A stretch of 22,167 nt of DNA from an uncultured Collinsella sp. (GCA_902493985.1 CABURR010000038.1:1-22167), one strand, 5' to 3'; counted from the stretch's first letter, positions 1-4,306 are shown. A program made the numbers and translations. The notes: generated by a model from the sequence alone, not told the origin.

Positions 1-399
1 ATTGTTGGCTTTGTACTTTGTCTTGCAATGGTGCTATGTGCATCATTTGCGAGGTATAGGTCCGAGCAGTCGTTCATCGATGGCGCTGAAAATGGGTTTG
101 GCATAGACGGGATGTATGTCAACGATGGCGCGACCAGGCCGTCTATGGCGATTCTTGCAGGCGAAGACATGGAATGGCAAATCTGTAATGACGATGGCTC
201 TTGTCTGAGTGGTCGTTTGGCCGCAACGAGCGACCCGAATTCGTTCGATCTTCTCGACAATGATGGATCGGATTGCGGTTCAGTTCACCTGTCGTATGCA
301 TCACGAGATAGGATGGACGGCATTCTCTACGTCTCCCATGAGTCTGGCGATTTCAAGATGCGCAGGACTAACCGAGTGCCGGCTTTTTTCGAGGAGTGA
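1..399 (+). CDS. Membrane-anchored or secreted protein of unknown function, 5' end cut by window
   Basis: The reading frame is open from base 1, so the true start lies upstream of the window. The first residues are strongly hydrophobic (VGFVLCLAMVLCASF) and end at an Arg-Tyr-Arg. This looks like the end of a signal peptide or a single membrane anchor, with the rest outside the cell. The visible 132 residues continue as a polar, Asp- and Gly-rich domain with three cysteines after the anchor (in IC, SC and DC contexts) and alternating hydrophobic stretches that suggest beta structure, such as MEWQIC and GILYVS. The end is FFEE followed by TGA. I do not recognise the family. A small extracellular beta-barrel or lipocalin-like domain is one possibility, but that is a guess. 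An ATG at 28 is in frame but lies inside the hydrophobic segment, so it is unlikely to be the start. Confidence 0.6.
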   Translation: MVGFVLCLAMVLCASFARYRSEQSFIDGAENGFGIDGMYVNDGATRPSMAILAGEDMEWQICNDDGSCLSGRLAATSDPNSFDLLDNDGSDCGSVHLSYASRDRMDGILYVSHESGDFKMRRTNRVPAFFEE

Positions 400-404
400 G
401 AATT

Positions 405-433
405 CCCGGCGGTCTGCCGATCAGGCCGCCGGG
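405..433. repeat. GC-rich inverted repeat just after the first gene
   Basis: CCCGGCGG at 405-412 pairs with CCGCCGGG at 426-433 across a 13-nt loop. It starts 6 nt after the stop codon of the first gene, where a terminator would be expected, but no T-run follows on the plus strand. It could be a Rho-type or weak terminator, or an mRNA-stabilising hairpin. Confidence 0.5.
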
Positions 434-442
434 GTATTGAAC

Positions 443-478
443 CCCGCATTCATCCGTACACACACGGATGAATGCGGG
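443..478. repeat. Perfect 15-bp inverted repeat
   Basis: CCCGCATTCATCCGT at 443-457 and its exact reverse complement at 464-478 flank a 6-nt ACACAC loop. There is no T-run on either side, so it is not a standard terminator. A further GGATGAA, which matches part of the arm, follows at 487-493. It could be a regulator site, a cruciform or an RNA hairpin. Confidence 0.7.
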
Positions 479-510
479 AAGTGTCCGGATGAAGTTGATA
501 ATCAAGGAAA

Positions 511-538
511 CAAAGCCGTTCTGCCTGGGACGGCTTTG
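511..538. repeat. 9-bp inverted repeat
   Basis: CAAAGCCGT at 511-519 pairs exactly with ACGGCTTTG at 530-538 over a 10-nt loop. It is the third hairpin in a row within 140 bp. It ends where recognisable exonuclease coding sequence begins, so it may mark the junction at which the 5' part of that gene was lost. Confidence 0.55.
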
Positions 539-540
539 GC

Positions 541-837
541 CTGGACTTTAACTACAACATCGCAATCGACACTTATCAGCTCGCGCAACGCGCATGGCCA
601 GATCTCGGACGCTGGTGCATGGAGGACCTTCGAGATTTACTGGACATCCAAAACGACGACGCACACCGCGTGCTCGCCGACTGCGAAGACGAGATGGCTG
701 TCTACAATGCGATCAGAAACGGCGTGAAGTCCGGAGATCTTTCTGTGGAACCGCCGCGCCGTCGCGCGAGCCGACCGGGCAACCCGGGTAATCTGGTCCC
801 GGCTCTCCCGGTCGTATTCCTACGATATCGCCCCTAG
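541..837 (+). pseudogene. C-terminal remnant of a DEDDh (DnaQ/RNase T-like) 3'-5' exonuclease
   Basis: Frame +1 from about 541 reads LDFNYNIAIDTYQLAQRAW, then RWCMEDLRDLLDI, then DDAHRVLADCEDEMAVYNAI. This follows the end of a DEDDh exonuclease domain. It has a hydrophobic-Asp-Thr segment, then a WCxxDL-like segment matching the usual CTM-LAR position, and finally the HxxxxD motif (AHRVLAD) that supplies the last catalytic His and Asp. The N-terminal half with the DxE motif is absent: the frame closes at a TAA at 499-501 and the codons between that stop and about 541 do not resemble the family. After about base 756 the frame runs on to TAG at 835 through low-complexity Arg/Pro codons. I read it as a degraded gene fragment. 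The internal ATG at 619 is unlikely to make a functional enzyme. Confidence 0.55.
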
Positions 838-849
838 ATCACCAATGTG

Positions 850-1089
850 TCAGATAAAGAATGAGGCAATGGCTGTGATCACGCCTACGGCAGATGCAAC
901 GACTGCGCCTTTTTTCCTCTCCTTTAGTCCGACGAATAGGGTTGCCGTAAAGTAAAGGGCGGAAATGCAGGCTATGGCAAGCGAAACGAGTTCCTTGGGC
1001 GGTTTCAGCAAAAGGTCGCTAGCAAAGAGTAATGCAAGCAGGGCAAAGCCGATTGTGGTCAAGTATCTCGATTGATTTTGCGACTGCAT
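850..1089 (-). CDS. Small multi-pass membrane protein, unknown function
   Basis: The 79-residue product is almost entirely membrane-spanning. Hydrophobic segments lie at about residues 9-27, 33-53 and 59-78, with a short basic loop (LKERKKG) between the last two. That suggests three helices. The start ATG is preceded by GAAAGG about 8 nt upstream, an acceptable ribosome-binding site. It follows a 37-codon frame by 12 nt on the same strand, so the two may form a small operon. No catalytic or transporter motif is visible and I do not recognise a family. Possible roles include an accessory immunity or envelope protein, but nothing in the sequence supports one of these over another. Confidence 0.6.
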   Translation of the reverse strand: MQSQNQSRYLTTIGFALLALLFASDLLLKPPKELVSLAIACISALYFTATLFVGLKERKKGAVVASAVGVITAIASFFI

Positions 1090-1101
1090 GGCAACTGCCT
1101 T

Positions 1102-1215
1102 TCAGAACATGCAAGTGAAAAGTCGGTACGATGTCATTGCGGTTGCAAACAAGCCGCCGCCAGGACCGGTTGTCACGAGACCGGCGATAACGCATTTTCT
1201 CGGTTTCCAGCTCAT
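1102..1215 (-). CDS. Possible 37-residue small protein upstream of the membrane-protein gene
   Basis: This short frame starts MSWKPRKCVIAGLVTTGPGG and ends at TGA 12 nt before the next gene. It has a basic N terminus followed by a moderately hydrophobic, Gly-rich stretch, so it could be a small membrane or secreted peptide. GAGAGGGG, ending about 6 nt before the ATG, is a good ribosome-binding site and closely resembles the site of the GTG-started gene at 3137. A CATAAT -10-like hexamer lies 33 nt further upstream. The evidence is the site, the spacing and the operon position; there is no family recognition. It could also be an untranslated leader. Confidence 0.35.
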   Translation of the reverse strand: MSWKPRKCVIAGLVTTGPGGGLFATAMTSYRLFTCMF

Positions 1216-1247
1216 GACAGACCCCTCTCTCATGGTGCAACGTATAC

Positions 1248-1253
1248 ATTATG
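1248..1253 (-). promoter_or_regulatory. Possible -10 element for the 1215/1089 small-gene pair
   Basis: CATAAT on the minus strand lies 33 nt upstream of the ATG at 1215, in an AT-rich patch (1241-1270). No convincing -35 hexamer is seen at 16-18 nt; the closest match is AGGACA at shorter spacing. The identification is weak. Confidence 0.25.
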
Positions 1254-1265
1254 AGATATACACAT

Positions 1266-1279
1266 TTTGTCCTATAAGC
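1266..1279 (+). repeat. 14-bp direct repeat, left copy
   Basis: TTTGTCCTATAAGC occurs here and again at 4281-4294 in the same orientation. The two copies enclose about 3 kb that includes the pilin-fusion gene. Both lie in intergenic DNA. A 14-mer could recur by chance about once in a window this size, so an attachment-site role is only a possibility. Confidence 0.5.
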
Positions 1280-1360
1280 CCCAAGGATGACGATTCCAAT
1301 ACGGACGACGACACCAAAACCGGCATCGACGGCTCCATGGACGATTCGGATTCCAAATAG
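1277..1360 (+). pseudogene. Possible decayed C-terminal coding tail (acidic)
   Basis: A plus-strand frame ends here with an Asp/Ser/Thr-rich tail (PKDDDSNTDDDTKTGIDGS, then MDDSDSK) and a TAG at 1358. Its third positions are mostly G or C, as in real genes nearby. The frame continues upstream only through sequence antisense to the small 37-codon frame, with no ribosome-binding site, so it looks like the leftover end of a lost gene. Chance cannot be excluded. Confidence 0.2.
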
Positions 1361-1366
1361 GCCCTG

Positions 1367-1822
1367 TTAGTTGAGCCACTTCTTTGCCGGTGTCGTATAC
1401 GAGACCGCTATACCCGCGGCAATTGCCATCAGGCAACTCGCGATGAATCCGAACTCATACTTCAAAACGTTTGTTGCGGTCAGGGCGATAATCAACACTG
1501 TCAGAATTTGCAGAATTATCGTTATTGCGAAGAGATTGATTCCTTGTTTGGCCGAAGTCGCTGAATGAGTTTGGCTTCGTTGATTCAGGTTGAGGCAGAC
1601 AAGGAAAGCGACCAGTTCGCTTGATAAGGGGCCGACTACATAGAAAAAGATTGCGTCAATGAAGCCAATAGTGTTGTAAGTGTTGTAAGTTGTTTCGCCG
1701 GAAAAAACAGCGTATAAAGCATATCCAAATCTTGGCTGATTCATGTATGAGTACGAGAAGACGAAGAGCGTCAATATTGCCACTACCAGAAGTGCATTCA
1801 GGATAAATCGCTTGGTATTCAT
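1367..1822 (-). CDS. Four-helix membrane protein, unknown function
   Basis: The 151-residue product starts MNTKRF and carries about four predicted helices at roughly residues 7-26, 55-78, 95-115 and 120-142. A polar, Thr/Tyr-rich loop (GETTYNTYNTIG) sits between the first two, and a His/Ser/Thr-rich loop before the third. AAGGAG lies 7 nt before the ATG and a perfect TATAAT hexamer lies 33 nt upstream, so expression from its own promoter is well supported. Codon use is more AT-rich than in the core genes, which fits a transferred or accessory origin. I do not recognise the family and see no catalytic residues. The neighbouring 79-residue membrane protein is on the same strand but is separated by nearly 300 bp. 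Confidence 0.7.
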   Translation of the reverse strand: MNTKRFILNALLVVAILTLFVFSYSYMNQPRFGYALYAVFSGETTYNTYNTIGFIDAIFFYVVGPLSSELVAFLVCLNLNQRSQTHSATSAKQGINLFAITIILQILTVLIIALTATNVLKYEFGFIASCLMAIAAGIAVSYTTPAKKWLN

Positions 1823-1854
1823 CGGTAGCTCCTTCCGGATGACTCTTATATGTA

Positions 1855-1860
1855 ATTATA
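1855..1860 (-). promoter_or_regulatory. TATAAT -10 element for the gene starting at 1822
   Basis: The minus strand reads TATAAT exactly, 33 nt upstream of the ATG, preceded directly by CTG. No good -35 match lies at the usual distance, so activity may depend on upstream sequence or an activator. Confidence 0.45.
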
Positions 1861-1913
1861 CAGCAGCCTTTTTCAAAGGATCACACAGTCCTAAATAACG
1901 TGCACTTTCGCTG

Positions 1914-1943
1914 GAGGGCCGCTGTTTGGCGGCCCTCTTTTTT
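1914..1943 (+). terminator. Rho-independent terminator, plus strand
   Basis: GAGGGCCGC at 1914-1922 pairs with GCGGCCCTC at 1929-1937 around a TGTTTG loop, followed by six T. No plus-strand gene ends nearby. It may close a short untranslated transcript from the AT-rich 1840-1865 region, or be left over from a lost gene. Confidence 0.8.
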
Positions 1944-1989
1944 GCACAGGCGCGGTGGGATGGTAATATCGGGCGGGAGTCAGCCGCTC

Positions 1990-1998
1990 TGATAGAAT
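1990..1998 (+). promoter_or_regulatory. Possible extended -10 promoter for the 41-residue peptide
   Basis: TGATAGAAT at 1990-1998 fits an extended -10 element (TGn followed by TAGAAT). It would start RNA near 2005, giving a leader of about 57 nt that includes the hairpin over the ribosome-binding site. A second candidate is TTGCAC at 1942-1947 with TGGTAATAT ending at 1969. The choice between them is uncertain. Confidence 0.35.
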
Positions 1999-2034
1999 CG
2001 TCCTTGCTGTCGGCAGCCCTCGTGCCGGGCAGAG

Positions 2035-2053
2035 CCCTCCATTTGATGGGAGG
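2035..2053 (+). promoter_or_regulatory. Hairpin sequestering the ribosome-binding site of the 41-residue peptide
   Basis: CCCTCC at 2035-2040 is exactly complementary to GGGAGG at 2048-2053 across a 7-nt loop. GGGAGG is the core of the very strong GGGAGGTGATG ribosome-binding site in front of the ATG at 2062. In RNA the hairpin would block ribosome loading, as in many type I toxin messages. It is seen directly; the regulatory role is inferred. Confidence 0.55.
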
Positions 2054-2061
2054 TGATGCCC

Positions 2062-2187
2062 ATGACCGATTTCACCGAGCTCGTGAAGCTCCTGACCGCT
2101 ATGGTCTCGCTCCTCACGGCCCTTGTCGGCCTTTCCAAGGCACTCAAGCAGGGCTCGAAGCCCAAAAAGAAAGGCCACCGTCGCTAA
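2062..2187 (+). CDS. 41-residue hydrophobic peptide with basic tail, possible type I toxin or holin-like peptide
   Basis: The frame encodes MTDFTELVKLLTAMVSLLTA followed by LVGLSKALKQGSKPKKKGHRR. It has a short acidic N terminus, one hydrophobic helix at about residues 7-27 rich in Leu, Thr and Ala, and a strongly basic C terminus. That layout matches the general plan of small membrane-acting toxins of type I toxin-antitoxin loci (Fst/Ldr/holin-like toxins) but could also be an amphipathic small protein of other function. The ribosome-binding site GGGAGGTGATG is close to ideal and is masked by a perfect 6-bp hairpin. Codon use is GC-rich and ordinary. No antisense RNA gene can be proved, although strong hairpins lie on both sides. 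No sequence-level family match is claimed. Confidence 0.55.
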   Translation: MTDFTELVKLLTAMVSLLTALVGLSKALKQGSKPKKKGHRR

Positions 2188-2212
2188 GACGATGACCCAA
2201 CTTCATTAAGCA

Positions 2213-2249
2213 ACGGCTCTGCCCAGCTCTCTACAACTTGGGCTGCCGT
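2213..2249. repeat. Interrupted 10-bp dyad after the small peptide
   Basis: ACGGC at 2213-2217 plus GCCCA at 2221-2225 pair with TGGGC at 2239-2243 plus GCCGT at 2245-2249, with a 13-nt loop and an asymmetric internal loop. It starts 26 nt after the peptide's stop. No T-run follows, so it is not a classical terminator. It may protect the 3' end or mark an antisense transcript. Confidence 0.4.
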
Positions 2250-2271
2250 CGGCACCATTCTACCCTCCTGA

Positions 2272-2460
2272 CAAGGAATTCGTCCATATTTCAAAAACCA
2301 AATTGCGTTTGCTATCGAAGTTCATTCATCGTCCATGTACATGAGCGGAACAGCGGAAACCGTTCGCTATGCTCCTGACCGTGCCAAAGAATTACTCGAA
2401 ACGGGACCACGAGAGTACGATCGTTTGCCGGATAGCCGCCACTACGACGGATATCCTTGA
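2272..2460 (+). pseudogene. Unrecognised coding remnant
   Basis: A plus-strand frame is open from 2272 to the TGA at 2458. From the ATG at 2335 it reads MYMSGTAETVRYAPDRAKEL, then LETGPREYDRLPDSRHYDGYP. The composition is protein-like, with a charged helix followed by a Tyr/Asp/Pro-rich end. There is no ribosome-binding site before the ATG, and a stop lies only 63 nt upstream. It is probably the C-terminal end of a gene whose front has been lost, but I do not recognise the family and chance cannot be excluded. Confidence 0.25.
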
Positions 2461-2464
2461 TAGT

Positions 2465-2688
2465 AAGCGCTAGAATGATTTTGCTCCTATGGAGCTCAGC
2501 CCCGGCTGGTAAACCTGACGTTCGGCGCGGTGTGCGTGGACGCGCCTGGAGAGCTTGACCTCAAGTACGTTCAAGCCTAGGGGCCTAAGCCCCCCGCGCT
2601 CAAGCCTAGGCTTGAGAGAGCAGACTGGCAGGCAGCAACCGGGATATAAACGATTTAGGGGGAGTACTGGCGTACTCCCCTATTTTTT
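2465..2688 (+). ncRNA. Possible structured non-coding RNA ending in a strong terminator
   Basis: About 220 bp without a credible reading frame contains a series of hairpins. These are GCTCC/GGAGC at 2483-2495, a GGCGCG/CGCGCC stem at about 2524-2545, a GCTTGA/TCAAGC stem at about 2553-2575, a GGGGC/GCCCC stem near 2581-2593, and an exact 18-bp palindrome CTCAAGCCTAGGCTTGAG at about 2599-2616. CAAGCCTAGG occurs twice. The series ends in a textbook rho-independent terminator. A TAGAAT hexamer at 2471-2476 could be the -10 element. The pattern fits an independent small RNA, an RNA antitoxin or a regulatory leader. I do not recognise a named family. Confidence 0.4.
2657..2688 (+). terminator. Rho-independent terminator, plus strand
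   Basis: GGGGAGTAC at 2659-2667 pairs with GTACTCCCC at 2672-2680 over a TGGC loop, extended by TA/TA and followed by six T at 2683-2688. It is the best terminator in the accessory region and has no protein gene directly upstream, which is the main reason to suspect a non-coding transcript there. Confidence 0.85.
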
Positions 2689-2729
2689 ACTGAGTAGCCG
2701 AAAAAACGAGGCAACGAGAGGCGATTTAA

Positions 2730-2778
2730 GGTGCCTGAAAACAGGTACCCCTAGCGGGTATCCAAGTAGGTTTTTTTT
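2730..2778 (+). promoter_or_regulatory. Two mutually exclusive hairpins followed by eight T (attenuator-like)
   Basis: GGTGCCTG at 2730-2737 pairs with CAGGTACC at 2742-2749 (one G-U pair, AAAA loop). An alternative stem uses GGTACCC at 2744-2750 with GGGTATCC at 2756-2763 and shares bases with the first. A run of eight T follows at 2771-2778. The arrangement resembles an attenuator, but the second stem ends 7 nt before the T-run and no plus-strand gene starts directly downstream. Confidence 0.3.
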
Positions 2779-2843
2779 GGGGTCGTATTCGCGATTGTGT
2801 TAAGCCGTTTACCTGGGCGTTTGGTTTCGAATGGGCGTTTTGG

Positions 2844-3137
2844 CTATTTTTGCGGTGCGTTTGCCGCTGGGGTGTCATCGTCTGGGTCGTGAACGACATA
2901 CCAGCTGTTTTGGTAATGGCAGATGTCGCGGCACGTACCGTCCCCGACGATCACGCGCCAGGACTCGGACCGCTTGTTCCTGCCGAGCGCCCACGAACGG
3001 GAGCTGTAGGACTCGATGCGGTCGAACGGGTAGACGGTGCCGTCGTACCATTTGATGCCCCACGGGGCGTACTCGCCGTCGGGGCGGCACTCGACGAGGG
3101 CCGTGACCAAACGTATCGACTTATCGCTCTCCCCCAC
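2844..3137 (-). CDS. 97-residue conserved-looking protein of unknown function
   Basis: The product starts at a GTG with GAGAGGGG 7 nt upstream, a good site. It has a pattern seen in small uncharacterised proteins of Firmicutes and Actinobacteria mobile regions. It reads GIKWYDGTVYPFDRI, then SESWRVIVGDG, then QNSWYVVHDP, i.e. W-DG-Y-hydrophobic-DRI, a central W/Y-R-V-I-x-G strand and a final WYV strand. That suggests a compact beta-rich (SH3-like) fold, soluble and cytoplasmic. The end is acidic (DPDDD) and low in complexity. It is divergent from the pilin-fusion gene, with a shared upstream region of about 160 bp. The resemblance is from memory of the pattern and no function is assigned. Confidence 0.7.
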   Translation of the reverse strand: MGESDKSIRLVTALVECRPDGEYAPWGIKWYDGTVYPFDRIESYSSRSWALGRNKRSESWRVIVGDGTCRDICHYQNSWYVVHDPDDDTPAANAPQK

Positions 3138-3175
3138 GACGGCACCCCTCTCGAATCAATAACGAACGCGTGTTC

Positions 3176-3204
3176 TATAATAGCGTAATCACGATTGTTG
3201 ACCA
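3176..3204. promoter_or_regulatory. Promoter region between the divergent 3137 and 3302 genes
   Basis: An AT-rich patch holds TATAAT on the plus strand at 3176-3181 and TATTAT on the minus strand at 3177-3182. For the minus gene, TGGTCA (plus 3199-3204) sits about 17 nt upstream as a 4/6 match to the -35. For the plus strand no good -35 is seen. The minus-strand use is the better supported. Confidence 0.35.
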
Positions 3205-3213
3205 TCGGTGCGG

Positions 3214-3228
3214 TTGCCGCTGCGGCAA
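3214..3228. promoter_or_regulatory. Palindrome TTGCCGC-T-GCGGCAA, possible operator
   Basis: Two exact 7-bp arms flank a single central T, 74 bp upstream of the pilin-fusion start and within its presumed promoter region. The left arm includes TTGCCG, which with CAGAAT 17 nt further on (from 3237) could also be a weak promoter. A repressor bound here would block it. Seen in sequence; function inferred. Confidence 0.4.
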
Positions 3229-3301
3229 GACCGGAGCAGAATTATGGAATAGCCCTACGCTCGGCGATGTATCTGTTAACCCTGAGCGAAGGGAGCCGCA
3301 T

Positions 3302-4276
3302 ATGCATGCAGCGGCAATTAACCTTCGGGGGGGGGTATCTCCTAGAGGTACTCTTCTCCGAGGACAGTCAATCATCGAGTACGTCCTGATCATCGCGGTT
3401 ATCGGCCTGGTGATCGTGTTCGCGGGACCCGGCGTGGCCGGTGCCATCCGCAACCAGTTCAACCTGGTCGGCAACACGGTGAACAACGGGACGACCGGCG
3501 GCGTCGAGAGCGGAGGAGCGTCCGGCGGCGGTTCCGCCGGGGCCGATTCCGCGACCGTCCAAGCGGCCGTCGCCAAGGACGCGAAGGACTGGACGCTCGA
3601 GGAGCAGAAGGCCGTGGCCGAGGACATCGCCAAGGATGGCACGGCTTCTCCCGCATACGCCAAGGCGAAGGCAGCGATGGATGCGGGGACGAAATTCTCC
3701 GTCAAGTTGACCAATGGCGAGACGCTCGAGTACCGCATCGTCGGCATCAACCACGACGACCTCGCGGACGGCACCGGCAAGGCGGGACTCACATTTGAGG
3801 CGACCAACGGCGCAATGGGCAAGCAGCGCATGAGTGACTCATATTACAATTTCGGCGGATGGGAGCAGTCCGAGCTGCGCGGCCGCCTCAACTCCGGCGA
3901 CCTCTGGGCGCTCCTGCCGGCTGAGATCCAATCTAGGGCGAAAGCCGTCACGAAAATGACCGACAACAAGTTGGACACATACCCCGGCACCGTGACGGCC
4001 ACGACCGACAAGGTCTTCCTGCTCTCGACGACCGAGGTCTACGGAAACCTCCAGGCCAATGGGCACCTCCAGTCCGACGGCTCCCAGTACGAGTATTACG
4101 CCTTCAAGGGCGTGACGCAGGAAAAATTTTCCGGGGCTTCGTCCGGCTCTAGCCACTGGACTCGCTCCGTATGTCTGGATGGCTCCCAGTACTTCCGCTA
4201 TGTCCATAGCAACGGTGACTGGAGCAACCACGGCTACACGGCAACCGACTTCGTGTTTCCCGCTTGGTGTTTCTAG
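3302..4276 (+). CDS. Flp-type prepilin fused to a C-terminal DUF6273 (C-type-lectin-like) domain; candidate target of a diversity-generating retroelement
   Basis: The start is chosen at 3302 because AAGGGAG lies 6 nt upstream; longer in-frame starts have no such site. The 324 residues form a 21-residue leader, then the prepilin motif G21|QSIIEYVLI with Glu at +5 and Tyr at +6 as in Flp pilins, and a hydrophobic helix to about residue 45. A Gly/Ser-rich linker follows (62-82), then a charged stretch (90-128) and a DUF6273-like domain (131-324). Supporting segments are YNFGGWEQSELRGRLNSGDL, KVFLLSTTEVYG and a C terminus of HWTRS, FRYVHSNGDW and VFPAWCF. DUF6273 proteins are known as variable proteins of diversity-generating retroelements. 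A prepilin peptidase would cleave the leader and the product should be assembled into, or tip, a Tad/Flp pilus. A G9 tract near the start suggests phase variation. No Tad assembly genes or reverse transcriptase lie in the window. Confidence 0.88.
   Translation: MHAAAINLRGGVSPRGTLLRGQSIIEYVLIIAVIGLVIVFAGPGVAGAIRNQFNLVGNTVNNGTTGGVESGGASGGGSAGADSATVQAAVAKDAKDWTLEEQKAVAEDIAKDGTASPAYAKAKAAMDAGTKFSVKLTNGETLEYRIVGINHDDLADGTGKAGLTFEATNGAMGKQRMSDSYYNFGGWEQSELRGRLNSGDLWALLPAEIQSRAKAVTKMTDNKLDTYPGTVTATTDKVFLLSTTEVYGNLQANGHLQSDGSQYEYYAFKGVTQEKFSGASSGSSHWTRSVCLDGSQYFRYVHSNGDWSNHGYTATDFVFPAWCF
3327..3335 (+). repeat. G9 homopolymer inside the pilin-fusion coding sequence
   Basis: Nine consecutive G fall in codons 9-11. 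The present length is in frame. Adding one G gives TAG at 3343-3345 (present numbering), and losing one G gives TGA at 3387-3389. Both stops fall before or inside the pilin helix, so slippage would switch the gene off. Confidence 0.8.
4145..4276 (+). other. Variable-repeat-like 3' end of the DUF6273 domain
   Basis: The last 40-odd codons carry many surface-type residues in NNC/NNT codons (cac, tac, cat, gac, aac, cac, ggc, tac, acc) set among fixed framework residues W, R, Y, G and the terminal FPAWCF. In retroelement targets such codons arise from AAY codons of a template. A 12-bp GC-rich hairpin begins 31 nt after the stop, similar in place to the structures used for homing. No template copy is found in the window. 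Confidence 0.45.
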
Positions 4277-4280
4277 ACAG

Positions 4281-4294
4281 TTTGTCCTATAAGC
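4281..4294 (+). repeat. 14-bp direct repeat, right copy
   Basis: This is the second TTTGTCCTATAAGC, 5 nt after the pilin-fusion stop and just before its terminator. Within this copy TTTGTCC is mirrored by GGATAAA at 4303-4309 (6 of 7), giving a dif/att-like imperfect dyad. Confidence 0.5.
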
Positions 4295-4306
4295 TGACAT
4301 TTGGAT

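Noticed and set aside
768..818. Possible terminator around the CCGGG/CCCGG repeats
   Set aside because: Several short stems compete, none is followed by a T-run on either strand.
2555..2803. Plus-strand frame of 82 codons
   Set aside because: It runs across a strong rho-independent terminator and repeated palindromes and has no ribosome-binding site.
2814..2840. Direct repeat TGGGCGTTT, 18 bp apart
   Set aside because: Only nine bases and two copies; too weak to assign a role.
2190..2850. Template repeat for the DUF6273 variable end
   Set aside because: Read on both strands, I found nothing resembling the 3' end of the pilin-fusion gene with A-rich substitutions.
3170..3301. In-frame N-terminal extension of the pilin fusion from an ATG at 3170
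   Set aside because: No ribosome-binding site there, it includes the presumed promoter and palindrome, and a good site precedes 3302, which also gives a normal-length prepilin leader.
3175..3831. Long minus-strand frame opposite the pilin fusion
   Set aside because: It is the antisense of a GC-rich gene with clear domains; its predicted protein is low-complexity and has no start signal.
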